From assembly GCA_028679855.1 (NCBI GenBank), contig JAJRAP010000290.1, positions 1 through 5,705 on the forward strand: a stretch of DNA of 5,705 nt, read 5' to 3'. Positions 1-5,394 of this stretch are shown here, one piece after another. Positions within the stretch are counted from its first letter, which is position 1. Each line of letters starts with the position of its first letter. Under the pieces are notes generated by a model. That model was not told the DNA's origin, searched no databases, and was given only the letters and a program-made list of their open reading frames with translations. The DNA is from Candidatus Methanoperedens sp. Lineage in GTDB: Archaea; Halobacteriota; Methanosarcinia; Methanosarcinales; Methanoperedenaceae. The translations under genes were made by a program, and so were the position numbers.

Positions 1-75
1 ATTATGCAAGACAGGGTGGAAGTATTTCATTAAATTCTTCAATAACAAAAATAACAATAGTAAGAGATCCCATCC

Positions 76-588
76 ATGAAACGTATCATCGTGGCTTCGT
101 TGAACCAGAACAAGATCAATGCTGTGAAGGAGGTATTCCCATCATATCATGTGGAAGGTGTTTCATTTCCTTCTGGTGTGCGGGAACAACCCGTAGGCCT
201 TGATGAGATCATACGAGGCTCGATAAACAGGGCAAAAGGGGCTTTCGGGGATTGCTCGTATTCTGTTGGCATCGAGGACGGGATATCCAGTGTCCCTGAG
301 ACAGTGAGCGGATATATGAATTTCTGCTGCTGTGCAGTTTACGACGGCAGCAGGATATATCTTGGTCTTGGTCCTGCTTTTGAGTACCCCCCCGAATGTA
401 CGAGGATGGTGGTAGAGGAGGGGATAACGATCTCAGAGGCATTTTTGCCTGTTTCAGGGAGACCCGATATAGGTTATGAAATGGGCATAATAGGCTGGCT
501 TACCGGGGGACGAATAAACCGAAAGGATTATACAAAACAAGCAGTAGAGATGGCAAGGATACAAATAGATAATGAAGGTCTGTATTGA
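76..588 (+). CDS. yjjX: Inosine/xanthosine triphosphatase, DUF84 (YjjX) family
   Basis: This is a probable house-cleaning NTPase. Members of the DUF84/YjjX family hydrolyse ITP and XTP (non-canonical purine triphosphates) to the monophosphates in the cytosol, which keeps deaminated bases out of RNA and DNA. Visible family features are the N-terminal nucleotide-binding segment with S8, N10, N12 and K13, the acidic GIEDGI stretch at residues 65-70 (E67, D68), GLGPAFEYP at 97-105, and the C-terminal GWLTGGRINRKDYTKQAV at 140-157. The length of 170 residues is normal for the family, so the gene is complete. It is the first ATG after an AT-rich stretch. A recognisable ribosome-binding site is lacking (only a weak GAGAT about 10 bases upstream). 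Three consecutive cysteines (84-86) and a run of seven C bases at 386-392 are curious but leave the frame open. The family call is secure; substrate range is inferred from homologues. Confidence 0.9.
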   Translation: MKRIIVASLNQNKINAVKEVFPSYHVEGVSFPSGVREQPVGLDEIIRGSINRAKGAFGDCSYSVGIEDGISSVPETVSGYMNFCCCAVYDGSRIYLGLGPAFEYPPECTRMVVEEGITISEAFLPVSGRPDIGYEMGIIGWLTGGRINRKDYTKQAVEMARIQIDNEGLY

Positions 589-634
589 TCAATAATACTA
601 ATACACCATCCACTGCTTTCATCTCTTTTCCACA

Positions 635-656
635 GATGTCGCATTTATGGCGCATC
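635..656 (+). terminator. Weak hairpin, possible end of the DUF84 transcript
   Basis: GATGtCGC at 635-642 and GCGCATC at 650-656 can form a 7-bp stem with one bulged T and a 7-base loop, followed by a T-rich stretch (TTTATGTCTTATTA). A pyrimidine-rich tract lies just before it (615-631). Archaeal termination depends mainly on U-tracts, so the T-rich bases matter more than the stem. It is the only structural feature seen in the gap between the DUF84 and DUF169 genes, and supports their being separate transcripts. Confidence 0.25.
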
Positions 657-694
657 TTTATGTCTTATTATCAATATATCCCTGTGACATTAAA

Positions 695-699
695 GGAGG
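695..699 (+). promoter_or_regulatory. Strong ribosome-binding site setting the DUF169 start
   Basis: GGAGG (inside AAAGGAGGATC) lies 7 bases before the ATG at 707. It fixes that ATG as the start, although the frame stays open to an ATG at 647. The 20 extra residues of the longer version would also be absent from a normal family N-terminus. Confidence 0.85.
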
Positions 700-706
700 A
701 TCTTGT

Positions 707-1450
707 ATGGACATGGAACTAAAAGAAAAATTCATCTCGCTCTGGAAAAAATATTTCAACGATGCGGAACTTCCCCTTGCCTTCTATTACACCGACACGG
801 AAGGAAGCGCAGAACTCGCAACACCAGGCTCAGTTTCAAGATGCGTCATAGGCGCCATCTCAGGTGTAAGGAAAGGGCGCTCGCTATGTTTTAATGCGGA
901 CTCAATAGGTTGCTTTGGCGGGAAAAGGTACCTGGGCTTTTTGGAAAAGCTAATGCCTGGTTTTGAGTATTTTCTCTCATGCGGCATCCCGGGAAAACTT
1001 GAAGGCGAACGTTACAAGAAGTCCCCTGAGATAGTCAAAGAGATGATGAAGAACGCACCGCATTTCAAAGCCCCTGCTAGATTCATAGTATTCAAGAGGT
1101 GGGACATGCTCGATAGCCAGGACGAACCTGATGTTGTGATCTTCTATGCAAAACCTGATGTTCTCTCAGGTCTTTTCACCCTTGCGAACTTCGAGGAGGC
1201 AGAGCCTAACGGCGTGTTTTCCCCGATGGGCGCAGGATGCAATTCCATTGTCCAGCAGCCATATCTTGAGAAAGACTCCCTGCGTCCCAGAGGCGTTGTC
1301 GGGATGTTCGACATATCAGCCCGTCCTTATGTTGGGAAGGATGAACTCACATTCTCTGTGCCAATGAAAAAATTCGAGGGTATGGTGGAAAATATGGAGG
1401 AGAGTTTTCTAATCACGAATTCATGGAAGACCGTGCAGAAGAGGATATAG
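707..1450 (+). CDS. DUF169 family protein, function unknown
   Basis: This 247-residue soluble protein belongs to the DUF169 family, common in methanogenic archaea and anaerobic bacteria and without an established biochemical role. Recognition rests on the pattern RCVIGA (45-50), then LCFNADSIGCFGGKRYLGF (60-78), SCGIPGKLEGERYKKSPEIV (91-110), and the FSPMGAGCNSIVQQPY block (171-186). Five cysteines (46, 61, 69, 92, 178) sit in or next to these blocks, so metal, cofactor or redox chemistry is possible but unproven. No signal peptide or membrane segment is seen. The start at 707 was chosen because of the GGAGG site 7 bases upstream. The gene ends in a palindrome that overlaps its stop codon and precedes the next promoter, so it is probably monocistronic. 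Family assignment is fairly secure; function cannot be given. Confidence 0.85.
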   Translation: MDMELKEKFISLWKKYFNDAELPLAFYYTDTEGSAELATPGSVSRCVIGAISGVRKGRSLCFNADSIGCFGGKRYLGFLEKLMPGFEYFLSCGIPGKLEGERYKKSPEIVKEMMKNAPHFKAPARFIVFKRWDMLDSQDEPDVVIFYAKPDVLSGLFTLANFEEAEPNGVFSPMGAGCNSIVQQPYLEKDSLRPRGVVGMFDISARPYVGKDELTFSVPMKKFEGMVENMEESFLITNSWKTVQKRI

Positions 1451-1467
1451 CATGAATTAATTCGTGC
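1450..1467. promoter_or_regulatory. Palindrome just upstream of a TATA box (operator candidate)
   Basis: An 18-base near-perfect palindrome, GCATGAATT/AATTCGTGC, has one mismatched pair and a perfect GAATTAATTC core. It starts on the last base of the DUF169 stop codon and ends 3 bases before the TATA box at 1471. With no spacer it is unsuited to a hairpin but suits a dimeric DNA-binding protein acting at the transcription-factor-B side of the promoter. That role is inferred from position and symmetry only. Confidence 0.4.
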
Positions 1468-1470
1468 CAA

Positions 1471-1478
1471 TTTATATG
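1471..1478 (+). promoter_or_regulatory. TATA box for the acyltransferase-DUF1405 unit (leaderless)
   Basis: TTTATATG closely matches the archaeal TATA box. Initiation about 26-30 bases downstream would fall at roughly 1500-1504, on or next to the ATG at 1504. No ribosome-binding site precedes that ATG, so the transcript is probably leaderless. Confidence 0.6.
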
Positions 1479-1503
1479 TTGGTCACCGCCATAATAGTAC
1501 ATC

Positions 1504-1986
1504 ATGCGCCGTCTTGAAACCTTCAGATCAAAAGGAAGCTTCAATTCCCTCTGGTACTGGGAAGAGATCGTTTCTCCATTTAGGGTAGCGTTCAATTATT
1601 TCTGCGTGTGCCTTGCCCGCATCTCACCTTCGTTGCGGCTCAAGAACTTCCTCTATTGTGCAATGGGCATGAAAGTTGGCGAAAATGTTTCAGTAGGGCT
1701 TGAGGTGACTATGGATGTGTTTTTTCCTGAACTTATCGAGATCGGGGACAACAGTATAATAGGATTCAATTCCACCATCCTTTGCCATGAGTTCCTTGTA
1801 AATGAATACAGGATAGGGAAAGTCATTATCGGGAAGAACGTGACAATAGGCGCGAATGTTACCATCCTCCCCGGCGTCACGATAGCCGACGGCAGCGTCG
1901 TGTCAGCGCACTCTCTCGTGAACAGTGACGTTTCCGGCTTCGTGGGAGGTGTGCCTGCGCGCCCGCTAAAGAACGGGCAGGAATGA
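1504..1986 (+). CDS. Left-handed beta-helix acyltransferase (hexapeptide repeat)
   Basis: This 160-residue cytosolic acyltransferase is of the hexapeptide-repeat (LbetaH) superfamily, which transfers acetyl or other acyl groups from CoA to sugars or small molecules, usually as a trimer. Residues 56-92 and 104-140 carry isoleucine- and valine-rich hexapeptides (VGENVSVG, IEIGDNSIIG, VIIGKNVTIGANVTILPG). They are interrupted by a loop bearing CHEF, whose H95 sits where these enzymes have their catalytic histidine. GGVPARPLK (148-156) is the typical C-terminal CoA-site signature. The first 50 residues are a helical, aromatic-rich extension. An in-frame TAG at 1495-1497 rules out any earlier start, and the TATA box at 1471 places initiation at this ATG. 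DUF1405 follows by 4 bases. The true acceptor substrate cannot be read from the sequence; a cell-surface sugar is one possibility. Confidence 0.87.
   Translation: MRRLETFRSKGSFNSLWYWEEIVSPFRVAFNYFCVCLARISPSLRLKNFLYCAMGMKVGENVSVGLEVTMDVFFPELIEIGDNSIIGFNSTILCHEFLVNEYRIGKVIIGKNVTIGANVTILPGVTIADGSVVSAHSLVNSDVSGFVGGVPARPLKNGQE
1961..1982 (+). promoter_or_regulatory. GC hairpin followed by the ribosome-binding site of DUF1405
   Basis: GCCCG (1961-1965) and CGGGC (1974-1978) form a 5-bp GC stem with an 8-base loop at the very end of the acyltransferase gene. AGGA at 1979-1982 directly follows, 8 bases before the ATG at 1991. Ribosomes finishing the upstream gene would melt the stem, so it may help couple translation of the two genes. 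The AGGA role is likely; the coupling role is inference. Confidence 0.4.
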
Positions 1987-1990
1987 TGTA

Positions 1991-2587
1991 ATGAATATCA
2001 TTGATTTCTTTTTCTGGTTCAAGAAAGAGCCGCGGGTGAGGATAATAATGCTGATATCCTGCATCATCGGGATGCTTTTTGGTTTTTACTATTATCAGTG
2101 GCAGTTCAAAATAACACCATTCTATCTCTGGCTTTTCGTTCCAGACAGTCCTTTTTTCACATTCATGTATGTCCTGATACTTATTTTTTATTCATTCGGG
2201 GCGCGGTCTAACACCTTTGATGCGTTCGCATTTATCGGACTCAATAAAGTGGGTTTATGGACAATATTCGTCTTGTTCTGGAATCATGATTATTACTTTT
2301 CACCTGCCACACGGGATTTTCGCATAGTGATACTCCTGCTTCATATTGGAATGATGGCTGTAGCTGCTACGCTCCTGAAAGAGATGAAAAAACTGAAAAT
2401 GGGAAATTATCTATTGATACTCGGGTTTTTTATTGTTTCTGACCTTATGGATTATGTGATAGCTGGCACGCATCCCATTATCCCGGAAGGAAGCGTCACA
2501 GCAGCCATGTGGGCGGCGGCAGCCCTTACTGTCATGACTTGCGCCCTGACTTTCTATTACCTGGAAAAAAAATCCGAAGAGATTTAG
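1991..2587 (+). CDS. DUF1405 multi-pass membrane protein
   Basis: This 198-residue integral membrane protein of the DUF1405 family (relative of Bacillus YpjA) has no established function. The signature is the segment after the first helix: YYYQWQFKITPFYLWLFVPDSP (33-54), matching the family's conserved Q..-TP-LW-FVPDSP pattern, plus DYVIAGTHP (154-162). Six hydrophobic segments can be drawn at about 17-35, 54-69, 76-97, 110-129, 139-157 and 168-191, and basic or charged stretches (KKEPRVR near the start, KEMKKLK at 130-136, EKKSEE at the end) separate or flank them. The ATG at 1991 follows the acyltransferase stop by 4 bases and has AGGA at a normal distance, so both genes are almost certainly co-transcribed. 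An acyltransferase paired with a membrane protein hints at envelope or glycan modification, but this is association only. The gene appears complete. Confidence 0.85.
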   Translation: MNIIDFFFWFKKEPRVRIIMLISCIIGMLFGFYYYQWQFKITPFYLWLFVPDSPFFTFMYVLILIFYSFGARSNTFDAFAFIGLNKVGLWTIFVLFWNHDYYFSPATRDFRIVILLLHIGMMAVAATLLKEMKKLKMGNYLLILGFFIVSDLMDYVIAGTHPIIPEGSVTAAMWAAAALTVMTCALTFYYLEKKSEEI

Positions 2588-2682
2588 TATAAGAAGATGT
2601 GAATACGGTTCTTTGCGCACCTGCGTCGTATGAACTGATGGCTGTCGTGGCGCTCGGACAGTGCTGGCCCTATTGATTTCAC
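2584..2682 (-). CDS. Candidate 32-residue small protein at the end of the flavoprotein operon
   Basis: The frame starts at a GTG (2682-2680) with a perfect GGAGG (2694-2690) 7 bases upstream, 16 bases after the stop of the 135-residue gene. The predicted product is a basic 32-residue peptide (begins MKSIGPALSERH, ends RIHIFLY) with one cysteine and many Arg/His residues. I do not recognise it. The main evidence is the ribosome-binding site, which has no other sensible start: the ATG between them is followed at once by TGA. The frame overlaps the last 4 bases of DUF1405 on the other strand. An alternative is that the region is a structured transcript end, since the start codon lies in one arm of an 8-bp inverted repeat closing at 2596-2603. 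No homology can be claimed. Confidence 0.33.
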   Translation of the reverse strand: MKSIGPALSERHDSHQFIRRRCAKNRIHIFLY

Positions 2683-2689
2683 ATCACTT

Positions 2690-2694
2690 CCTCC
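2690..2694 (-). promoter_or_regulatory. Ribosome-binding site with no annotated gene behind it
   Basis: On the minus strand AAAAGGAGGAAGTGAT precedes a GTG at 2682 with 7 bases of spacing. This is as strong as the site before the DUF169 gene. Read on the plus strand, the same bases (2686-2700) form a pyrimidine tract that could instead serve as the U-rich terminator of the DUF1405 transcript. Confidence 0.45.
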
Positions 2695-2698
2695 TTTT

Positions 2699-3106
2699 CT
2701 ACATCCTGTCAGAAAGCAGACTTTTTCCAGGGGTATCAATAGCCCTTTTTTCAGCTTCTCTCAGTTCAAAAAAAGAAACAGTCCTTGCCCCGAGCTTTTT
2801 GCGGGTGTACATTAACTGACCGCCTTTTTTAAGGAAATCGGAATACACTTCCTCGAACTGGAGTTTCTCTTCATCAGTGAGTTCTATGGAAGAAGTTCTC
2901 CCTGAGATATGATTTATCGCGGTCATCACATTCACTTCCCTGATCCTTTTCAGTTTTTCTTTATCATCTTCCCTCTCAACGTACATGCTTCTCCTGAGTT
3001 CAGGGGACCAGCCCACAAGTCTTTGTCTGAACTCAACAAATGTTATGGGTACATATTCTCCGTCTTTCGGTTTTGAGAACAATTTGCTTAAATGATATTC
3101 GTTCAT
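2699..3106 (-). CDS. Unrecognised 135-residue protein coupled to the flavoprotein gene
   Basis: I do not recognise this family. The product is soluble, strongly charged and predicted largely helical, without cysteines, signal peptide or membrane segment. Notable stretches are YVPITFVEFRQRLVGWSPELRRSMYVERE (18-46) and a lysine/arginine-rich helix at 49-57. The acidic, aromatic ELTDEEKLQFEEVYSDFLKKGG follows at 75-96, and the C-terminal half ends in ARTVSFFELREAEKRAIDTPGKSLLSDRM. No catalytic motif is evident. Its ATG follows the stop codon of the flavoprotein gene with no intervening base (TAAATG), so translation is probably coupled and the protein is likely to act with or on that flavoprotein. 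A regulatory or partner role is a guess. Codon use resembles its neighbours, and the frame is long and uninterrupted, so it is very probably a real gene. Confidence 0.75.
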   Translation of the reverse strand: MNEYHLSKLFSKPKDGEYVPITFVEFRQRLVGWSPELRRSMYVEREDDKEKLKRIREVNVMTAINHISGRTSSIELTDEEKLQFEEVYSDFLKKGGQLMYTRKKLGARTVSFFELREAEKRAIDTPGKSLLSDRM

Positions 3107-3667
3107 TTACTTGAATCTCGAAAGCGTATCGCACATCAGGTTCACAGTATCTTTTACGGTCTTCAAACCCACATCATCCGATTCCACAGGTTTCAGGGAT
3201 ATGCCTCCGAAGTGATTCATGTCCCCAACAACCAGCATGCCATGGATATGCATCCATGAATGTATCGCCTGGATGGTGAATTCCTGCCCTCCGTTGCGGG
3301 CTCCGCCCACCGCTATAGCCCCGCCAACTTTGCCTTTCAGCAAAAGTCCATTCCTTCGAAGGACAATGCTGCGGTCAAAAAGCGCCTTTAATTGCGCAGT
3401 TACACAACCGAAGAAAACGGGCGACGATACGATGATTGCATCGCTTGTCTCAAGCTTTTCATTGATACCAGCCATGTCATCTTCAATTGGACAGTTTTTC
3501 TCTTTCCTGCATATTCCACAGTCATTGCAGGGTGAAACATTGAGTTTTGAAAGCAAAATCCTGTCGGTTTCAAATCCACGTTCTTCTGCAATGCCAAGGG
3601 CAATATCAATTAATTTTTCGTTGTTCCCTCTAAAATTCGGGCTTCCTGAAATACCTGTTATTTTCAT
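3107..3667 (-). CDS. Iron-sulfur flavoprotein / NADPH-dependent FMN reductase family
   Basis: This 186-residue cytosolic flavodoxin-fold protein belongs to the FMN reductase family and resembles the iron-sulfur flavoprotein (Isf) of Methanosarcina. Isf-type proteins hold FMN and a 4Fe-4S cluster and move electrons, with proposed roles in oxygen or peroxide defence. The phosphate loop for FMN is SGSPNFRGNN (7-16). The compact cysteine motif C-x2-C-x2-C-x5-C (C47, C50, C53, C59) sits where Isf places its cluster. SSPVFFGCVTAQLKALFDR (81-99) and GGARNGGQE (121-129) are the remaining flavin-site loops. The gene overlaps the upstream deoxyribosyltransferase gene by ATGA and abuts the 135-residue gene downstream. 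The start is supported by GGAGG only 4 bases before the ATG, slightly closer than usual. Electron donor and acceptor are unknown. Confidence 0.9.
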   Translation of the reverse strand: MKITGISGSPNFRGNNEKLIDIALGIAEERGFETDRILLSKLNVSPCNDCGICRKEKNCPIEDDMAGINEKLETSDAIIVSSPVFFGCVTAQLKALFDRSIVLRRNGLLLKGKVGGAIAVGGARNGGQEFTIQAIHSWMHIHGMLVVGDMNHFGGISLKPVESDDVGLKTVKDTVNLMCDTLSRFK

Positions 3668-4077
3668 AAATCCTCCATTAATTTCAAACGATTTAACAGC
3701 TCTGGAATGCTCGCAAAGAGTACTGCAGACCTCTCTATCATCAGATTCACCGTTCCTTCGATCCCAAGCGTCCTGAAATCAGTCCTCAATCCGAGTATTG
3801 ACTTACCCAGCGCGTAAGCATATCCTATTTCCCAGGCAGTGCCTGAATCCACATCAGCACCATCGACAACAGCGACAATTATATCTGAGCTTTTGATCGC
3901 AGCTTCGTTCTTGCGAAAGATTATCATCTGGCGGTCATCCCTGTCTTTCACGTTATTTGAATCTTCCTGCGGCAGGAAGACATTGAAACCACATCTTTTG
4001 ATCTCATTCCTGAGCATGCGGTTAAAGTCAAGTTCAGCTTCAGAAAAAAGCGGCGCTGCAAGATAAACGGTTCTCAT
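3664..4077 (-). CDS. Nucleoside 2-deoxyribosyltransferase family protein
   Basis: This 137-residue cytosolic enzyme belongs to the nucleoside 2-deoxyribosyltransferase (NDT) family, whose members swap bases between 2'-deoxynucleosides or hydrolyse the N-glycosidic bond of deoxynucleotides. The glycine-less start VYLAAPLF (4-11) puts Y5 where NDT has its base-contacting tyrosine. VDGADVDSGTAWEIGYAYALGK (71-92) holds D72, D77 and the nucleophile E83, spaced as in lactobacillus NDT (Asp six residues before Glu). NLMIE (111-115) gives the asparagine that in NDT dimers reaches the neighbour's active site. Length is near the family's usual 140-160. The ATG at 4077 has no ribosome-binding site, but a TATA-like CTTATTTG 25-32 bases upstream suggests a leaderless transcript, making this the first gene of a minus-strand operon. 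Whether it is a transferase or a hydrolase cannot be decided from sequence. Confidence 0.87.
   Translation of the reverse strand: MRTVYLAAPLFSEAELDFNRMLRNEIKRCGFNVFLPQEDSNNVKDRDDRQMIIFRKNEAAIKSSDIIVAVVDGADVDSGTAWEIGYAYALGKSILGLRTDFRTLGIEGTVNLMIERSAVLFASIPELLNRLKLMEDL
3672..3676 (-). promoter_or_regulatory. Ribosome-binding site of the flavoprotein gene, inside the upstream gene
   Basis: GGAGG (in AATGGAGGATTT) precedes the ATG at 3667 with 4 bases between. It lies within the last codons of the deoxyribosyltransferase gene, so reinitiation after that gene is likely. Confidence 0.7.
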
Positions 4078-4101
4078 AAGTTCTTAATAGTTCTTTTTTA
4101 G

Positions 4102-4109
4102 CAAATAAG
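4102..4109 (-). promoter_or_regulatory. TATA-like box for the deoxyribosyltransferase operon
   Basis: On the minus strand CTTATTTG lies 25-32 bases before the ATG at 4077, the spacing expected for a leaderless archaeal transcript. The match is moderate. It shares the 46-base divergent spacer with the thiI promoter. Confidence 0.4.
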
Positions 4110-4123
4110 TTTTCTAAAGCAGG

Positions 4124-5341
4124 ATGAAAGTATTAACGTTCGTTAATCTTAAATCCTGTAATAACAATGATGACCCGGTGAATCCAGCAGACATTATTAT
4201 AATCAGGTACGATGAACTCGCCCTGAAAAGCAAGAGAGTCAGGGCAATGTATGAGTCCGTACTGATTAAAAACCTGAAGGCAATGCTCCGCGCTGATGGA
4301 AGCTCATACACAGACATAAGCCGCGAAATGGGGAGGATCTTCATTCACTCTGATGATCCAAAGGCTTTACAAAGCGCTGTAAAGGTCTTTGGGGTTGTCT
4401 CAGCAAGCCCGGCATATACATGCGAGGCGACCCTTGATTCAGCATCCCGGCTTTGTGCAGAGGTTTCAACTGGCGTTATCCGGGAAGGTCAGTCCTTCGC
4501 GATAAGAGCAAGGCGCGCAGGGAACCATGATTTTACCTCGCGCGATGCAGCAATTGCTTGCGGTGATGCTGTTTATTTGGTAAATAAGGATATCCACGTT
4601 GATCTTGATAACCCGGATGTTGAGATATTCGTGGAAATAAGGCAGAAAAAAGGATATGTGTTCACTGGTTCGACGAAAGGTGTTGGGGGTCTTCCACTGG
4701 GAACGCAGGGCAAGATGGTCGCGCTAATCTCCGGGGGCATTGACTCACCTGTTGCAGCCTGGCTCATAATGAAGCGGGGCTGCGAGATAATCCCGTTGTA
4801 TCTTAACAACGAGCCGTTCTCTGATGATACTACGCGAGAAAGAGCTATGCAGTGCATCGATGTACTCCAGAAATGGTCGCCGCAGAAAAAATTCACCATA
4901 TATGAGGCCCCGCATGGGGAAAATCTCCTTGCTTTCCTCTCAAACTGCAATAACAGGCTGAACTGTGTCATGTGCAGGAGAATGATGTACCGCATTGCCT
5001 CAGAGGTGCTGAAGATCGAAGGAGCGCACGGGATAATCACTGGCTCTTCATTGGGTCAGGTGGCTTCCCAGACTTCACAGAATATGCTTGCAGAGATGTA
5101 TGGTATGGAATTCCCAATATATCATCCACTTATTGGTCTTGATAAGCTTGAGATCACTGACATCGCAAGAAAGATAGGCACTTTTGAACCTTCTACAAAA
5201 CCAGCCACATACTGCCTTGCAGTGCCGGAATATCCATCCACGGCTGCAAAACATGAAGAGGTGGCTGAGGCTGAGAAACAGATAGATGTTCCTTCTCTTC
5301 TTGATTCGATGGTTAGGAATATGAAGAAGTTCAACAGATAA
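4124..5341 (+). CDS. thiI: ThiI, tRNA 4-thiouridine synthase (archaeal, no rhodanese domain)
   Basis: ThiI adenylates uridine 8 of tRNA and replaces its oxygen with sulfur to give 4-thiouridine; in some organisms it also serves thiamine synthesis. Domains run in order: N-terminal ferredoxin-like region (IIIIRYDELALKS, about 24-36), THUMP domain (about 80-180, FAIRARRAGNHDFTSRD at 125-141), then the PP-loop ATP pyrophosphatase (SGGIDSPVAAW at 203-213). There is no C-terminal rhodanese domain. NCVMC supplies C281 and C284, matching the CxxC that in Methanococcus ThiI binds an Fe-S cluster and is needed for activity. C364 in YCLAVP is also conserved in archaeal relatives. The usual RYGE is RYDE here (D30). 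The start is uncertain: ATG 4124 is the first possible, but it has no usable ribosome-binding site and adds an Asn-rich 18-residue stretch. GTG 4178, just 25-30 bases after a TATA-like sequence, gives a more typical N-terminus. Confidence 0.93.
   Translation: MKVLTFVNLKSCNNNDDPVNPADIIIIRYDELALKSKRVRAMYESVLIKNLKAMLRADGSSYTDISREMGRIFIHSDDPKALQSAVKVFGVVSASPAYTCEATLDSASRLCAEVSTGVIREGQSFAIRARRAGNHDFTSRDAAIACGDAVYLVNKDIHVDLDNPDVEIFVEIRQKKGYVFTGSTKGVGGLPLGTQGKMVALISGGIDSPVAAWLIMKRGCEIIPLYLNNEPFSDDTTRERAMQCIDVLQKWSPQKKFTIYEAPHGENLLAFLSNCNNRLNCVMCRRMMYRIASEVLKIEGAHGIITGSSLGQVASQTSQNMLAEMYGMEFPIYHPLIGLDKLEITDIARKIGTFEPSTKPATYCLAVPEYPSTAAKHEEVAEAEKQIDVPSLLDSMVRNMKKFNR
4132..4147. promoter_or_regulatory. 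Perfect inverted repeat at the thiI start (operator candidate)
   Basis: ATTAACG-TT-CGTTAAT is a perfect 7-bp inverted repeat with a 2-base spacer, too tight for an RNA hairpin but suited to a dimeric regulator. It lies inside the first codons of the longest thiI reading frame. If thiI really starts at the GTG at 4178, the repeat sits immediately upstream of a TATA-like CTTAAATC (4148-4155), a natural control position. It could also affect the divergent operon. Confidence 0.45.
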
Positions 5342-5355
5342 GCTTTTGTTGAGAG

Positions 5356-5394
5356 ATGGATGGTAAGATGAAAATGGATGGGATATTATGGATG
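5356..5394 (+). repeat. Three short ATGGATG repeats
   Basis: ATGGATG occurs at 5356-5362, 5374-5380 and 5388-5394 in a purine-rich stretch just after thiI. The copies are too short and unevenly spaced to call a functional array. They offer several possible start codons but no clear ribosome-binding site. Confidence 0.3.

Noticed and set aside
2..79. Open frame ending in an ATGA overlap with the DUF84 start
   Set aside because: Its residues are low-complexity (K/N/S-rich) from AT-rich sequence and resemble no protein end; the overlap alone is not enough, and the stretch looks intergenic.
386..392. Run of seven C bases inside the DUF84 gene as a phase-variation switch
   Set aside because: The frame is intact with conserved motifs on both sides, and housekeeping NTPases are not known to be switched this way; coincidence of Tyr-Pro-Pro codons.
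671..680. TCAATATATC as a TATA box for the DUF169 gene
   Set aside because: Initiation about 26 bases downstream would fall after the GGAGG site and remove it from the mRNA, so it cannot be the main promoter.
647..706. Upstream extension of the DUF169 protein from ATG 647
   Set aside because: The strong GGAGG at 695-699 points to ATG 707, and the extension would place the ribosome-binding site inside the coding region.
3219..3776. 185-codon open frame on the plus strand opposite the flavoprotein and deoxyribosyltransferase genes
   Set aside because: It is antisense to two clearly conserved genes, its product is Ser/Pro/Leu-rich without motifs, and it crosses the boundary of both genes.
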